Part shown: positions 8,488 to 17,546 of the stretch, in pieces | How positions within the stretch are numbered: the first letter of the stretch is position 1 | How the letters are laid out: the number at the start of each line of letters is the position of its first letter | From: Neoroseomonas eburnea | Lineage (GTDB): Bacteria > Pseudomonadota > Alphaproteobacteria > Acetobacterales > Acetobacteraceae | Direction of reading: 5' to 3' | Assembly (NCBI RefSeq): GCF_018129005.1 | Contig: NZ_JAAEDL010000005.1 | Span: forward strand, 62,001-126,000 | DNA length: 64,000 nucleotides | Notes under the pieces: generated by a model | Database searches by the model: none | Told to the model about the DNA's origin: nothing | Seen by the model: the letters and a program-made list of their open reading frames with translations, nothing else | Position numbers and translations under genes: made by a program

Positions 8488-8623
8488 CCGGGAGGGGCCT
8501 TGCCCCTCCCGGACCCACCCCACCAAAGGCCGAAAGGCCTTTGGAAACCGATACTTGAGTCACCGCGGGTCCAGGGGACCGTGTCCCCTGGCGGGGGAGT
8601 TCGAGGGGGCAGCGCCCCCTCGA
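8488..8623. repeat. cluster of four GC-rich hairpins between convergent genes (terminator-like repeat)
   Basis: Four perfect stems lie in tandem: 8488-8512 (10 bp, CCTTG loop), 8523-8544 (CCAAAGGCC-GAAA-GGCCTTTGG), 8571-8591 (CCAGGGGAC-CGT-GTCCCCTGG) and 8601-8623 (10 bp, AGC loop). The cluster fills the space between the acyl-CoA dehydrogenase and the convergent crotonase gene, so it can end transcription from both sides. Related hairpins recur at 22781-22828, 36590-36646 and 60420-60438. No long T-run follows the stems. Confidence 0.7.
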
Positions 8624-9403
8624 TCACTTGTTCTGCCAGTTCGGCTTGCGCTTCTCCGCAAAGGCCTTCGGCCCTTCGATGTAGTCCTCACTGTCGCGAT
8701 TGCGCTGCTGCGCCGGGTACATGGTGGCAATGGCCTGGCGCAGCGTCGGCTCGTCCAGCCCTGCATAGACCGCCTGCTTGGACGCTCGCACCGCCAGCGG
8801 CGAGCATTCGAGGATCGTCGCTGCCCAGCGCTTCGCGGCATCCAGCGCCTGGCCCTGCGGCACCACCTCGTTGACGAAGCCGAGCGTCCTGCCTTCCTGC
8901 GCGGAGACGCGCCGCCCGGTCAGGATCATGCCGAGCGCCTGCTTCTGCCCGATCATGCGCGGCAGGCGGTGCACGCCGCCCGCGCCCGCGATCAGGCCGA
9001 CGCGCGGTTCCGGCAGCGCGAAGACGGCGTTCTCCGCCGCGATGATCAGGTCGCAGGCGAGCGCGATCTCGAAGCCGCCACCCATGGCGATGCCGTTCAC
9101 CGCGGCGATCAGCGGCTTGTCCAGGTCGAAGCGCAGGGTGAGCCCCGCGAAGCCGGAGGGCGGCGTCGGGCCGCGCTTGCCGGCGGCCTGCACCTTGAGG
9201 TCGTTGCCGGCGGAGAAGGCACGGTCGCCGGCGCCGGTGACAATGGCGACCCAGAGGTCGGGGTTCGCGGCGAATTCGTCCCAGACCTTCTCCAGCTCGT
9301 GGTGAGCCTCGCTGTGCAGTGCGTTCATCACCTCGGGGCGGTTGAGCGTGACGATGCGCAGCCGGCCCTCGTCCTGGACCTGGCAGTAGCGGTATTCCGT
9401 CAT
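8624..9403 (-). CDS. enoyl-CoA hydratase/isomerase family protein with one of two catalytic Glu
   Basis: This 259-residue crotonase-family protein has the oxyanion-hole segments RAFSAGNDLK (61-70) and NGIAMGGGFEIAL (103-115) in place. Glu132 in the ALPEPRVGL segment matches rat Glu144, but the Glu164 position is Gly158. One-Glu crotonases include isomerases and carnitinyl-CoA-type enzymes, so simple hydratase activity is uncertain. It reads convergently with the acyl-CoA dehydrogenase at 7244 and lies 89 bases upstream of the end of the binding-protein gene at 9493 on the same strand, separated by strong hairpins. It is probably its own short transcript. Confidence 0.88.
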   Translation of the reverse strand: MTEYRYCQVQDEGRLRIVTLNRPEVMNALHSEAHHELEKVWDEFAANPDLWVAIVTGAGDRAFSAGNDLKVQAAGKRGPTPPSGFAGLTLRFDLDKPLIAAVNGIAMGGGFEIALACDLIIAAENAVFALPEPRVGLIAGAGGVHRLPRMIGQKQALGMILTGRRVSAQEGRTLGFVNEVVPQGQALDAAKRWAATILECSPLAVRASKQAVYAGLDEPTLRQAIATMYPAQQRNRDSEDYIEGPKAFAEKRKPNWQNK

Positions 9404-9423
9404 GGCGGCGTTCCCCCGATTGT

Positions 9424-9490
9424 CTGCGTCTTGCGACGCAGCCTGAAGCAAGGCGGGACCGAGGTCGAGGGTGCCTCGGCCCCGCCTTGC
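9424..9490 (-). terminator. double hairpin after the peptide-binding protein gene
   Basis: Directly after the stop codon (minus strand) there is a long stem, 9448-9464 with 9474-9490: 17 positions with one A-C mismatch and a 9-base loop. A second perfect 7-bp hairpin with a TTGC loop follows at 9424-9441. The position suggests a transcription terminator for the 12710-9493 operon and insulation from the crotonase gene start at 9403. Only a short TTC follows the main stem. Confidence 0.65.
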
Positions 9491-9492
9491 GG

Positions 9493-11088
9493 TCAGCGTG
9501 CGGCGCGCCGGATGTTCCAGAACACCGGGATGCCGCTCGGGATCACGCCCTCGAGCGAGGTGCGGTAGGCGATCGGCTGGGTGAACTGGCCCCACACCAC
9601 CGCGGGCACGATCTCATAGGTGATGCGCTGGATGTCGGCGGCGATGGCGCGGCGCTCCTCCAGCGTCGCGGCCTGGGCGAAGCGTTCGAGCAGCGGGTTC
9701 AGCCGTTCGTCGCAGTGCCAGCCCGGGAAGTCCTGGCAGTTGGTCCCGATATAGAAATGCGTGAGCGGCGAGGAGAGGTCGAAGCCCTGCGCATGCACGC
9801 CGAACAGCGACCAGGAGGCATCGCGCCGCGCGCGGCGCGCCACCACCGTGCCCCAGTCCATGGCCTGCAGCTCGACGTTGAAGCCGACCTCGCGCAGGCG
9901 GGCGGCGACGACCTCGCTGCCCACGCGCGGCGCGTCGATGTCCGTCGCCTGCATGATGACGACCGGCTCGCCGCGATAACCGGTCTGGCGCAGCGCCTCC
10001 CGCGCGCGGGCGACATCGGGGCGCGCGGCGATCTCGCTGCCGGCGGTCGTCTCCAGCGCGCCGCCGCACATCCAGAAGGACAGGCACTGCGCCAGCGCCA
10101 GGTCGCCGGTCGCGCCCAGCGCCTGCGGCCCCTGGGACTGGTCCACCGCCATCATCAGCACGCGGCGCACCGCCGGGTCGGCGAACGGGCCGGCCGCGGA
10201 GTTCACGCGCACGAAGCCCTGCCACATGTTCGGTCCGGCCAGCGGCACCACGCGCACGCCGCGGTTGCGGCGCAGCAGCGGCAGCAGGTCGAAGGCCGGC
10301 ATCTCGATGAAGTCGACCTCGCCGGTGGTCAATGCGTTCGCGGCCGTCGCCGCATCGGGGATGACGCGCCAGGTCACGCGGTCGACATGCACGCGCTTGC
10401 CGCCGGCGAGGAAGTCCGCCGGTTCCTCGCGCGGACGGTAGTCGCGGAAGCGGTCGAAGACCTGCGTCGCGCCGGAGACCGACAGGTCACGGCGGAAGAC
10501 GAAGGGCCCGGAGCCGATCAGCTCGCTGTTCTGCTCCGTGCGCGGCCGCTGCGCAAGCCGTTCCGGCATGATCGCCGGCACCAGCGAGGACGGCTTGCCG
10601 AGCGCGTCCAGCACCAGCCCGAAGGGCCGGTTCAGCACCAGCCGGAAGGTCCGCGCATCGACCACGTCGAGCGACGCCGTCGCCGCCATCAGGTGCCGCC
10701 CGAGGCCATCACCCGGACCCCAGCGCCGCAGGCTGGCGACGACGTCGGCCGAGGTGACGGGCTGGCCGTCATGGAACTTCAGGCCTTCGCGCAGGGTGAA
10801 GGTCCAGGTCATCCGGTCGTCGGAGACGGTGTGGCTTTCCACCATCTGCGGGCGGATGTTGCCCTGGCTGTCCATGGCGAACAGCGTGTCCCATAGCATG
10901 TAGGCGAAGTTGCGCGTGATGTAGACGGTCGAGACATGCGGATCCATGATCCGCACATCGGCCTGCATCACCGCGGTGATCTGGCTGGCGGGCTGCTGCC
11001 CCGCGGGAACCTGCGCGAGCGCGCTGCCCGCCATCGGTGCCGCGATCGCGGCTGCCAGCGCCGCACGGCGCGTCCAGTGTCCGAACAT
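9493..11088 (-). CDS. ABC transporter substrate-binding protein, family 5 (peptide/opine/nickel type)
   Basis: This is a 531-residue periplasmic binding protein. The N-terminus has an RR-containing signal sequence (residues 1-26, ending SALAQ) that could use the Tat or Sec route. The body has the family 5 pattern: MDPHVSTVYI near the start, MVESHTVSDDRMTWTFTLREG and the KFHDGQPVTSADVVASL motif. Start 11088 is preferred over 11109 because GGAGGAAC sits eight bases before it. It follows the GMC oxidoreductase gene by 17 bases on the same strand. No permease genes adjoin it, so it may feed the permease set at 16566-20345 or an importer elsewhere. The ligand is unknown. Confidence 0.9.
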   Translation of the reverse strand: MFGHWTRRAALAAAIAAPMAGSALAQVPAGQQPASQITAVMQADVRIMDPHVSTVYITRNFAYMLWDTLFAMDSQGNIRPQMVESHTVSDDRMTWTFTLREGLKFHDGQPVTSADVVASLRRWGPGDGLGRHLMAATASLDVVDARTFRLVLNRPFGLVLDALGKPSSLVPAIMPERLAQRPRTEQNSELIGSGPFVFRRDLSVSGATQVFDRFRDYRPREEPADFLAGGKRVHVDRVTWRVIPDAATAANALTTGEVDFIEMPAFDLLPLLRRNRGVRVVPLAGPNMWQGFVRVNSAAGPFADPAVRRVLMMAVDQSQGPQALGATGDLALAQCLSFWMCGGALETTAGSEIAARPDVARAREALRQTGYRGEPVVIMQATDIDAPRVGSEVVAARLREVGFNVELQAMDWGTVVARRARRDASWSLFGVHAQGFDLSSPLTHFYIGTNCQDFPGWHCDERLNPLLERFAQAATLEERRAIAADIQRITYEIVPAVVWGQFTQPIAYRTSLEGVIPSGIPVFWNIRRAAR

Positions 11089-11105
11089 GGTCTTACGTTC
11101 CTCCG

Positions 11106-12710
11106 TCAAGAACCGGTCGTGATGAGTTCCGCCGCCTTCTCGCCGATCATCAGCGCGGTGGCATTGGTGTTCCCCGCGATGTGGCGCGGGAAGATCGAGA
11201 TGTCGGCGACGCGCAGCGCCTCGGCGCCGTTGACGCGCAGGTCCGGCGCCACCACCGCCCCCGCATCCGCGCCCATGCGGCAGGTGCCGGCCGGGTGGTA
11301 GAAGGGGCGCGCGGCGGAGCGCAGGAAGGCGATGTCCGCCTCCCGCCCCGTATCGGCCGGCGGCACGCCGATGAGCTCCTTCACCTTTGGGCCGAAGGGT
11401 GGCGTCGTCGCCATGCGGCGCACCCAGTCGAGGCCGCGCAGCAGCGTCTCGATGTCCTGCTCGTCCTCCAGCAGGCGCGGATGGATCGCGATCGGCGCCG
11501 CCGGATCGGCGGAGCGCAGCGCGAGCCGCCCGCGCGAGCGCGGATGATTCACATTGACCAGGATGGTCGCGAGATTGGTGCGCGGAATGATGCGCTTGCC
11601 GTTCTTCAGCGTGGAACCATAGGGGAAGAGGTGGAACTGCAGGTCCGGTTCCACCGCGCCCGGGTGGCTGCGCAGGAAGGCGAGCACCTGCGCCGTCGGA
11701 ATGCCGAAGGGCGAAGGCCGGCCCGCCGCCCAGCGCAGGAACTGCCAGGCGGCGCGCAGCGGTGCGGCCTCAGCGTTTACCGTCGGCACCGTCATCTCGG
11801 CCTGCACGTAGAGGCCGGGATGCTCCATCAGGTTGCGGCCGACCTCGGGGCTTTCCACCACGGGTGCGATACCGTGCCGCGCGAGCTCCGTCGCCTCGCC
11901 GATGCCGGAGAGCATCAGCAGGTGCGGCGAATTGATCGCGCCCGCGGTCAGCACGACCTCCCGCCGTGCGCGGATCGTCACCGCGCCGCCGTCGCGCCGC
12001 GCCGCGATGCCGGTGGCGCGGCGGCCGGCGAAGGTGATGCGTTCCACCAGCACGCCATCGAGCACGCGCAGATTGGGACGCGAGAGATTCGGCCGGATGA
12101 AGGCGTCGAAGGAGGAATGCCGCAGCCCGTTGCGCGTCGAGCCCTGGTTCCAGGCGATACCCTCGTGCGACGCGCCGTTCAGGTCGTCATTCGCCGGGAT
12201 GCCGGCGGCGATTCCGCTGGCGATGAAATCGGCCGAGACCGGGTGCCGCCAGCTCAGCGCCGAGACGCGCTGCGGACCCATGCCGCCGCGGGTCCCGTTG
12301 TCCGGCGCGTCGGCGGTCTCCAGACGGCGGAACAGCGGCAGCACGTCGCGCCAGCCCCAGCCGGCGCAGCCGAGCGATTCCCACGCGTCGTAATCCGCCG
12401 CCGCGCCGCGGATGAAGATCATGCCGTTGATGGCGGAAGACCCGCCGGGAACCTTGCCGCGCGGCCAGTCCTCGAACTGGCCGTTGCGCGTCGGGTCGGG
12501 CTCGGACCGGTAGGCCCAGTCGTAGCGCGGGTTGCCGATGGTGCGCATCAGCGCCGCCGGCAGGCGCGTCAGGCCGATGCGTTCGCGCTGCCCGGCCTCG
12601 ACCAGCACCACCGAGACGTCCGGCCGTTCGGACAGCCGCGAGGCCAGCACGCAGCCGGCGCTGCCGGCGCCGATGACGACGTAGTCGGCCTCGATGACGT
12701 CATCGGCCAT
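11106..12710 (-). CDS. GMC family FAD-dependent oxidoreductase (choline/alcohol dehydrogenase-like)
   Basis: This 534-residue flavoprotein starts with the FAD-binding pattern VIGAGSAGCVLASRL. The GMC signature WPRGKVPGGSSAINGM falls near residue 85, and the C-terminal block HPAGTCRMGADAG carries the active-site His. Such enzymes oxidise primary alcohols, choline-like compounds or sugars and pass electrons to the respiratory chain or oxygen. There is no signal peptide, so it is cytoplasmic or peripheral to the inner membrane. It is first in a two-gene unit with the peptide-type binding protein, and diverges from the secernin-like gene. A second GMC enzyme is at 14747-16360. The substrate is unknown. 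Confidence 0.93.
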   Translation of the reverse strand: MADDVIEADYVVIGAGSAGCVLASRLSERPDVSVVLVEAGQRERIGLTRLPAALMRTIGNPRYDWAYRSEPDPTRNGQFEDWPRGKVPGGSSAINGMIFIRGAAADYDAWESLGCAGWGWRDVLPLFRRLETADAPDNGTRGGMGPQRVSALSWRHPVSADFIASGIAAGIPANDDLNGASHEGIAWNQGSTRNGLRHSSFDAFIRPNLSRPNLRVLDGVLVERITFAGRRATGIAARRDGGAVTIRARREVVLTAGAINSPHLLMLSGIGEATELARHGIAPVVESPEVGRNLMEHPGLYVQAEMTVPTVNAEAAPLRAAWQFLRWAAGRPSPFGIPTAQVLAFLRSHPGAVEPDLQFHLFPYGSTLKNGKRIIPRTNLATILVNVNHPRSRGRLALRSADPAAPIAIHPRLLEDEQDIETLLRGLDWVRRMATTPPFGPKVKELIGVPPADTGREADIAFLRSAARPFYHPAGTCRMGADAGAVVAPDLRVNGAEALRVADISIFPRHIAGNTNATALMIGEKAAELITTGS

Positions 12711-12853
12711 GAGGAACCTCGCAGGCGGCGCGCGCCGCCCGCCGAGGCAGCGCGCGGGTGAATTGAATGACCGGGTCCATCGCGCACTCCACGCCGCGCC
12801 GATATTGGCACGGAGCCCGACGGCTGCGAAGATTGCGGCAGGAGAGATCAGCG

Positions 12854-14176
12854 ATGTGCGACACGATGGTGGCGCTGCCGCCGGCGACGGCCGATGGCGG
12901 TGTGCTTTTCGCGAAGAACAGCGATCGCGAGAGGAACGAGGCGCAGCCGATCGAGTGGCACGCGCGCGCGCGCCATGCGTCCGGGGCAGCTCTTCGTTGC
13001 ACTTACATCACCATTCCGCAGGCCGCGGAGACGCATGCCGTGCTGCTCTCCCGCCCCTTCTGGTGCTGGGGGGCGGAGATCGGCGCCAATGAGCATGGCG
13101 TCGTCATCGGCAATGAGGCGGTCTTCGCCACCATCCCGCCGTCGCGCGAGCCGGCACTGATCGGCATGGACCTGGTGCGCCTCGGGCTCGAGCGCGCATC
13201 GAGCGCGGCCGCGGCGGTCGACGTCATCACGACGCTGCTGGAGGCGCACGGCCAGGGCGGCGATTGCGGCCATCTGCACGAGCATTTCTACGACAACGGC
13301 TTCCTCGTCGCGGATGCGCGCGAGGCCTTCGTCATCGAGACCATCGGCCGCCATTGGGCGGTGGAGCGCGTCGCGGGCATCCGCGCCATCTCCAACGCGC
13401 TGTCGATCGGCCGCGGCGGCATCGAGCGCGCGAGCGCCTCGCTGGTCGCGGAGGCGGGGGAGGGCGGGCTGGCCGGCTTCGATCTCGCTGCGCGCTACCT
13501 GAATGAGGCGCGCGATGCGGTCTCCCGCGGGCGGCTGCGCTGCGACCGCGCGACGACGCTGCTGCGGGCGCGCACCGGTGCTCTCACCCGCGCCGACATG
13601 ATGCGTGCGCTGCGCGACCACGGCGCGGGCGCCGGGGCGGACTGGCATCCCGCCCATACCATCGGCCGTACCATCTGCATGCATGCCGGCGAGGGAGAGC
13701 GGCGCGGCCAGACCGTCGCCTCGATGGTGTCGGAGCTGCGCGCCGATGGCCGCGCGGTGCATTGGGTGACGGCGGCCTCGGCGCCCTGCACCGCGATCTT
13801 CCGCCCGCTGCTGCCGGGCATCGCGATCCCTCCGCACGGCCCTTCGCCGACCGACCAGGCCGATCCCGCCAGCCGCTGGTGGCGGCACGAGGCGCTGCAC
13901 CGCGCCGCCACGACCGGCGATTTCGCCGGCTGGCTCGCGACCATCGCCGCGGCGCGCGACGCCGCCGAGGCCCGCTTCGCCGCCCGCATCGAGGAGGCGC
14001 TTCGCCCGGGCGGCGACCCCGCCGGTGCCGTCGCCGCCTGCTGGCGGGAGGCCGACGCGATCGAAGCAGCCTGGCCTCAGGCGGCGCCGCTCGCCGATGT
14101 GCCGGTGGACCACCGGTCCTCCTGGACGGCGCATGACGCGCTGGCGCGGCAGGCGTCTCGCCGGTCGGTGGCCTGA
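12854..14176 (+). CDS. secernin-like C69 family hydrolase (Ntn-type)
   Basis: This 440-residue protein resembles secernins (peptidase family C69). The N-terminus is MCDTMVALPPATADGGVLFAKNSDR. After Met removal, Cys2 would be the N-terminal nucleophile of the Ntn-hydrolase fold, and the CDT...ATADG..FAKNSDR pattern is the family hallmark. Further family segments are ETHAVLLSRPFWCWGAEIGANEHGV (19-residue core) and GQGGDCGHLHEHFYDNGF. Start 12854 is fixed by the required Cys2. Related C69 enzymes are dipeptidases, but secernin activity is largely uncharacterised, so an amide or peptide hydrolase is the safest description. It sits among peptide-transport genes, which fits peptide or amide turnover. 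Confidence 0.87.
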   Translation: MCDTMVALPPATADGGVLFAKNSDRERNEAQPIEWHARARHASGAALRCTYITIPQAAETHAVLLSRPFWCWGAEIGANEHGVVIGNEAVFATIPPSREPALIGMDLVRLGLERASSAAAAVDVITTLLEAHGQGGDCGHLHEHFYDNGFLVADAREAFVIETIGRHWAVERVAGIRAISNALSIGRGGIERASASLVAEAGEGGLAGFDLAARYLNEARDAVSRGRLRCDRATTLLRARTGALTRADMMRALRDHGAGAGADWHPAHTIGRTICMHAGEGERRGQTVASMVSELRADGRAVHWVTAASAPCTAIFRPLLPGIAIPPHGPSPTDQADPASRWWRHEALHRAATTGDFAGWLATIAAARDAAEARFAARIEEALRPGGDPAGAVAACWREADAIEAAWPQAAPLADVPVDHRSSWTAHDALARQASRRSVA

Positions 14177-14186
14177 AGCCGTCGGC

Positions 14187-14326
14187 GTGAGGCCTCGGCT
14201 CATGCCGGGTGCCCGAAGGCACGCCGCCGGTGGTCCGGCGAAGCCGAGCAGGACGTAGGTTTGCTCCCGGCGCGTAAGGCCGCGAAAGGACGAATGCCAG
14301 CGGTCGCGAATGCCGACCGTTGGCAT
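14187..14326 (-). repeat. dispersed intergenic element, copy 1 (inverted relative to copies 2 and 3)
   Basis: Reading the minus strand, the element starts with the palindrome 14326-14294 (13-bp stem ATGCCAACGGTCG with CGACCGCTGGCAT, one wobble, 7-base loop). A spacer with GCAAACCTACG follows, then GGCTTCGCCGGA (14245-14234), and it ends with GGCATGAGCCGAG. The same order of blocks is found at 16428-16560 and 40330-40498. It lies between the secernin-like and FKBP genes and contains no gene. Confidence 0.65.
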
Positions 14327-14401
14327 GAGCCCGCGCGGGGGATGGCGGCCGCTTCGGCTTGGCTGTACCAACCGCGAATCAACGCCATGGGAGACCGGCA
14401 C

Positions 14402-14734
14402 ATGACGGACACGAAGATCGGAACGGGCGCCGAGGCGACGCCGGGCCAGCACATCACCGTGCACTACACGGGCTGGCTCTTCGACCCGGCGGCGCCGGAC
14501 AACAAGGGGCGCAAGTTCGACAGCTCCCGCGACCGCGGCGATCCCTTCTCCTTCGAACTCGGCGCCGGGCATGTGATCGCCGGCTGGGACAATGGCTTTG
14601 CCGGCATGAAGGTGGGCGGGGAGCGCACGCTGGTGATCCCGCCCGAGCAGGGCTACGGCGCGCGTGGCGCCGGCGGGGTCATCCCGCCGAATGCGACGCT
14701 GCTCTTCGAGGTGGAACTTCTGGCCGTCGGCTGA
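14402..14734 (+). CDS. FKBP-type peptidyl-prolyl cis-trans isomerase
   Basis: This is a single-domain, 110-residue FKBP that catalyses prolyl isomerisation during protein folding. The core pattern is complete: VHYTGWLFD near residue 20, [44 protein letters not shown] and [23 protein letters not shown]. There is no signal peptide or dimerisation tail, so a cytoplasmic form is expected. ATG 14402 is preferred because GGGAG lies about nine bases upstream; ATG 14387 is in frame but has a poorer site. It converges on the GMC gene that ends at 14747. Confidence 0.95.
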   Translation: MTDTKIGTGAEATPGQHITVHYTGWLFDPAAPDNKGRKFDSSRDRGDPFSFELGAGHVIAGWDNGFAGMKVGGERTLVIPPEQGYGARGAGGVIPPNATLLFEVELLAVG

Positions 14735-14746
14735 CCGCGACGCGCC

Positions 14747-16360
14747 CTACGCCGCGCGGCGGACGATCTCCGCCGCGCGTTCCGCCAGCATCAGCACCGC
14801 CGGGTGGATGTTGGAGGAAGGCACCAGCGGGAAGACCGAGGCATCCGCGACCCGCAGGCCGCGCACGCCGCGCACCCGCAGTTCCGGGTCCACCACCGAA
14901 CGATCATCCGCGCCCATCCGGTTCGTGCCGCAGGGGTGATAGACGGTGGTGCCGGCGCCGCGGATGTAGTCGAGCATCTGCTCGTCGCTCGCCGTCGCGC
15001 GGCCGGGGGAGAGTTCTTCCTCGATCAGTCCCGCGAAGGGCTCCGTCGCAGCGATGCGGCGGCCAAGCCTGGCACTTTCCAGCATGATGCGGATGTCGGA
15101 CGCGGCGGTCAGGTAGTTGGCGCGGATCACCGGCTTCACCTCCGCGCTCGGCGCGCGCAGGGTCAGCTCGCCGCGGCTGTCCGGGCGGCAGACGCAGAAA
15201 TTGAAGGTAAAGCCGGGGTGCTTGGCGAGCGAGCTCGACGAGGTGCCCTGGTCGCCGAGGGAAAAGTTCACGAACTGGAACTGCACCTCCGGCTCCTCTG
15301 AGCCCGGCAGCACGCGGGCGAACAGGCTGGCTTCCGAGGCACCCACCGCCATCTGGTTCCTGCGCCGCAGGAACCAGCCGAGGCCGAGGCCGGCCGCGCG
15401 CACCGGGTTCGCCATGATCTCGTTCAGCGTTCCGCAAGGCCTGGTGCGGAACGCGAAGCGGACCATGAAATGGTCCTGCAGGTTCTTCCCCACCTCCGGC
15501 GCATGCACCGCGACCGGGATGCCCATCGCCTGCAGCGCGGCGCCGTCGCCGATGCCCGAGAGCATCAGCAGCTTCGGACTCTCGATCGCGCCGGCGCAGA
15601 GGATGACCTCGCGCCGGGCGAGCCAGGTCTCGTCGCCCTGCGGGCCGCGCGCCACGACGCCCACGGCGCGCCCGTCCCGGATCAGCACGTGTTGCCCGAC
15701 GCGCTCGGTGTGCACCGCGAGGTTGGACCTGCCGAGCGCGGGCTTGAGGTAGGCCGTCGCCGGGCTCCAGCGCCAGCCGCGATGGACGTTGAGCTGGTTC
15801 GGCGCGACGCCTTCGAACCAGGCGGCGTTGTTGTCGGGGTTGCGCTCGAAGCCGAGCCGCGTGCAGGCCTCGACGAAGGCGCGGCAGCCGGGCGAGGGCT
15901 CGGGCACCTCGCCGACCTGCACGGGACCGTCCTTGCCGCGGTACTCGCTCTCCGGCCCGGCGAAGGTCTCGAGCCTGCGGAAGGCCGGCAGGCAGTCCTC
16001 ATAGGACCAGCCGCGTGCGCCGGATTGCGACCAGCGGTCGTAGTCGCGCGGCGAGCCGCGCAGGAAGACCAGGCCGTTGACGCTCCCGGAGCCGCCAATG
16101 ACGCGCCCGCGCGGCCAGTAGACCTGACGGCCGCCGAGCTCGGGCTCGGCCTCGGTCTGGTAGTTCCAGTCGAACTTCTTGGTCACGTAGAGCCGCGCGA
16201 AGCCCATCGGGATGTGGATCCAGGGGTTGCGGTCCCAGGGGCCGGCTTCCAGCAGCACCACCCTGGCGCCCGGGTCCTCCGACAGCCGCGCCGCCATGAC
16301 GCAGCCGGCGGAGCCCCCGCCCAGGATGACATAGTCGGCCTCTCGGACGCTGTCGGTCAC
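14747..16360 (-). CDS. GMC family FAD-dependent oxidoreductase
   Basis: This 537-residue GMC enzyme is a paralogue of the one at 11106. It has the FAD motif LGGGSAGCVMAARLSED, the signature WPRGRVIGGSGSVNGLVFLRG, and the C-terminal YHPCGTNRMGADDRSVVDP block with the active-site His. The GTG at 16360 is chosen because the FAD-binding strand follows about ten residues later and a purine-rich site lies upstream; the further in-frame extension has no matching features. It is probably an alcohol or polyol dehydrogenase in the broad choline dehydrogenase/AlkJ group. It is transcribed alone; upstream lies the dispersed repeat copy 2 and the end of the ABC operon. Confidence 0.92.
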   Translation of the reverse strand: MTDSVREADYVILGGGSAGCVMAARLSEDPGARVVLLEAGPWDRNPWIHIPMGFARLYVTKKFDWNYQTEAEPELGGRQVYWPRGRVIGGSGSVNGLVFLRGSPRDYDRWSQSGARGWSYEDCLPAFRRLETFAGPESEYRGKDGPVQVGEVPEPSPGCRAFVEACTRLGFERNPDNNAAWFEGVAPNQLNVHRGWRWSPATAYLKPALGRSNLAVHTERVGQHVLIRDGRAVGVVARGPQGDETWLARREVILCAGAIESPKLLMLSGIGDGAALQAMGIPVAVHAPEVGKNLQDHFMVRFAFRTRPCGTLNEIMANPVRAAGLGLGWFLRRRNQMAVGASEASLFARVLPGSEEPEVQFQFVNFSLGDQGTSSSSLAKHPGFTFNFCVCRPDSRGELTLRAPSAEVKPVIRANYLTAASDIRIMLESARLGRRIAATEPFAGLIEEELSPGRATASDEQMLDYIRGAGTTVYHPCGTNRMGADDRSVVDPELRVRGVRGLRVADASVFPLVPSSNIHPAVLMLAERAAEIVRRAA

Positions 16361-16427
16361 GGTTCCATTCCCCTCTTGGTCGTTGCGGGGAGGATAGCCG
16401 AACCGATGGCGCTGACAGCCCCCCCGT

Positions 16428-16560
16428 ACCATCGGCCGCGCTTCGCGGCCGTTGGCATGAGGCTCTTCCTGCCCTCGGTCGCCGGGCGCAATGCAGGGCT
16501 TCGCCGGACTGCCGGCGGGCCGCATTCGCGGCCTCGGCGCGAGTCAAGAATTCGTGCCGC
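16428..16560 (+). repeat. dispersed intergenic element, copy 2
   Basis: It begins with an imperfect palindrome (16428-16440 with 16444-16458, core CGGCCGCG-CTT-CGCGGCCG followed by TTGGCAT). After a 38-base spacer comes a 64-base block (16497-16560) that matches copy 3 (40435-40498) at 60 of 64 positions by direct reading. The block contains a further hairpin, GGCTTCGCCGG with CCGGCGGGCC. The element ends six bases before the stop of the ATPase gene at 16566. Confidence 0.75.
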
Positions 16561-16565
16561 GGATA

Positions 16566-17546
16566 CTAGGCGTGGTGGCAGGCGACGGCGACCTCGCCCG
16601 GATGCGGCGCGAGTTCCGGCCGCTGCGCACGGCAGAGATCCGTCGCGCGCGGGCAGCGCGGATGGAAGGCGCAGCCGGAAGGCGGCGAGAGCGGCGAGGG
16701 CAGCTCCCCCGCGATCGGCTGGAAGGAGACATCCTCCGCGTCGAGGCGCAGCTTCGGCACGCTGTCGAGCAGGCCCTGCGTGTAGGGGTGGCGCGGCGCC
16801 GCATAGACCTGCGCGGCCGGCCCGATCTCCACGATGCGGCCGAGATACATGATGGCGACGCGATGCGAGACATGCCGCACCACCGACAGGTCGTGCGAGA
16901 TGAACAGGCAGGTCAGCCCCAGCGCCTCCCGCAGGTCCAGGAACAGGTTCAGGATCTGCGCCTGGATCGAGACATCGAGCGAGGCCACCGGCTCGTCGCA
17001 GACCAGGATGTCCGGGCGCATCGCCAGCGCGCGGGCGATGGCGACGCGCTGGCGCTGGCCGCCGGAGAACTGGTGCGGGAAGCGCGTCGCCACCGCGGGA
17101 TCGAGGCCGACGCGCGCCAGCCAGTCGGCGACGAAGGCCGGGGCCTCGGCGCGCCGGATCAGGCGATGGGCGATCGGGCCCTCGCTGATCGTCGCGCCGA
17201 TCCGCCGCCGCGGGTTCAGCGAGGCGAAGGGGTCCTGGAAGACGGTCTGGATGCGCGTCGTGGTCTTGCGGCCGTGGCGCATCACCGGCTCGCCGTCGAT
17301 GCGGAGGTCGCCGGCGCTCGGCGGCAGGATTCCCGCGACCATGCGGCCGAGGGTCGACTTGCCGCAGCCGGATTCGCCGACGAGGCCGAGCGTCTCGCCC
17401 TGGCGGATGGCGAAGGAGACATCGGTGACGGCGCGCACCGGACGGGTTTCGACCCGCGCACCGAAGGCGGCGGCGATGCGGTCGCCGAGGGACAGCCGCG
17501 GGTCGAAGCGCCGCGTCAGCGCGCTGGCCTGGACGATGTCGCTCAC
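16566..17546 (-). CDS. ABC transporter ATP-binding protein, oligopeptide/dipeptide type (DppF/OppF-like)
   Basis: This is a 326-residue nucleotide-binding subunit. It shows Walker [10 protein letters not shown] near residue 60, the signature [15 protein letters not shown], Walker B ILVCDEP, and the C-terminal oligopeptide-transporter extension with the [10 protein letters not shown] cysteine segment typical of OppD/OppF proteins. It powers import together with the DppD-like partner. Its start overlaps the partner's stop by four bases, and it is the last gene of the operon 20345-16566. Together with the permeases this makes a complete peptide-class importer lacking only its binding protein, probably the divergent gene at 20432. 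Confidence 0.95.
   Translation of the reverse strand: MSDIVQASALTRRFDPRLSLGDRIAAAFGARVETRPVRAVTDVSFAIRQGETLGLVGESGCGKSTLGRMVAGILPPSAGDLRIDGEPVMRHGRKTTTRIQTVFQDPFASLNPRRRIGATISEGPIAHRLIRRAEAPAFVADWLARVGLDPAVATRFPHQFSGGQRQRVAIARALAMRPDILVCDEPVASLDVSIQAQILNLFLDLREALGLTCLFISHDLSVVRHVSHRVAIMYLGRIVEIGPAAQVYAAPRHPYTQGLLDSVPKLRLDAEDVSFQPIAGELPSPLSPPSGCAFHPRCPRATDLCRAQRPELAPHPGEVAVACHHA

Noticed and set aside
8595-8623. GTTCGA-type motif resembling a tRNA T-arm
   Set aside because: It is part of the hairpin repeat; no cloverleaf, acceptor stem or anticodon arm can be drawn.
12724-12739. 16-base perfect palindrome GGCGGCGCGCGCCGCC in the GMC/secernin divergent region
   Set aside because: Composed only of G and C in a very GC-rich genome; chance occurrence is likely and no second copy was seen.
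12806-12811. TGGCAC resembling a sigma-54 -24 element before the secernin-like gene
   Set aside because: No TTGC-type -12 element follows at the required distance.
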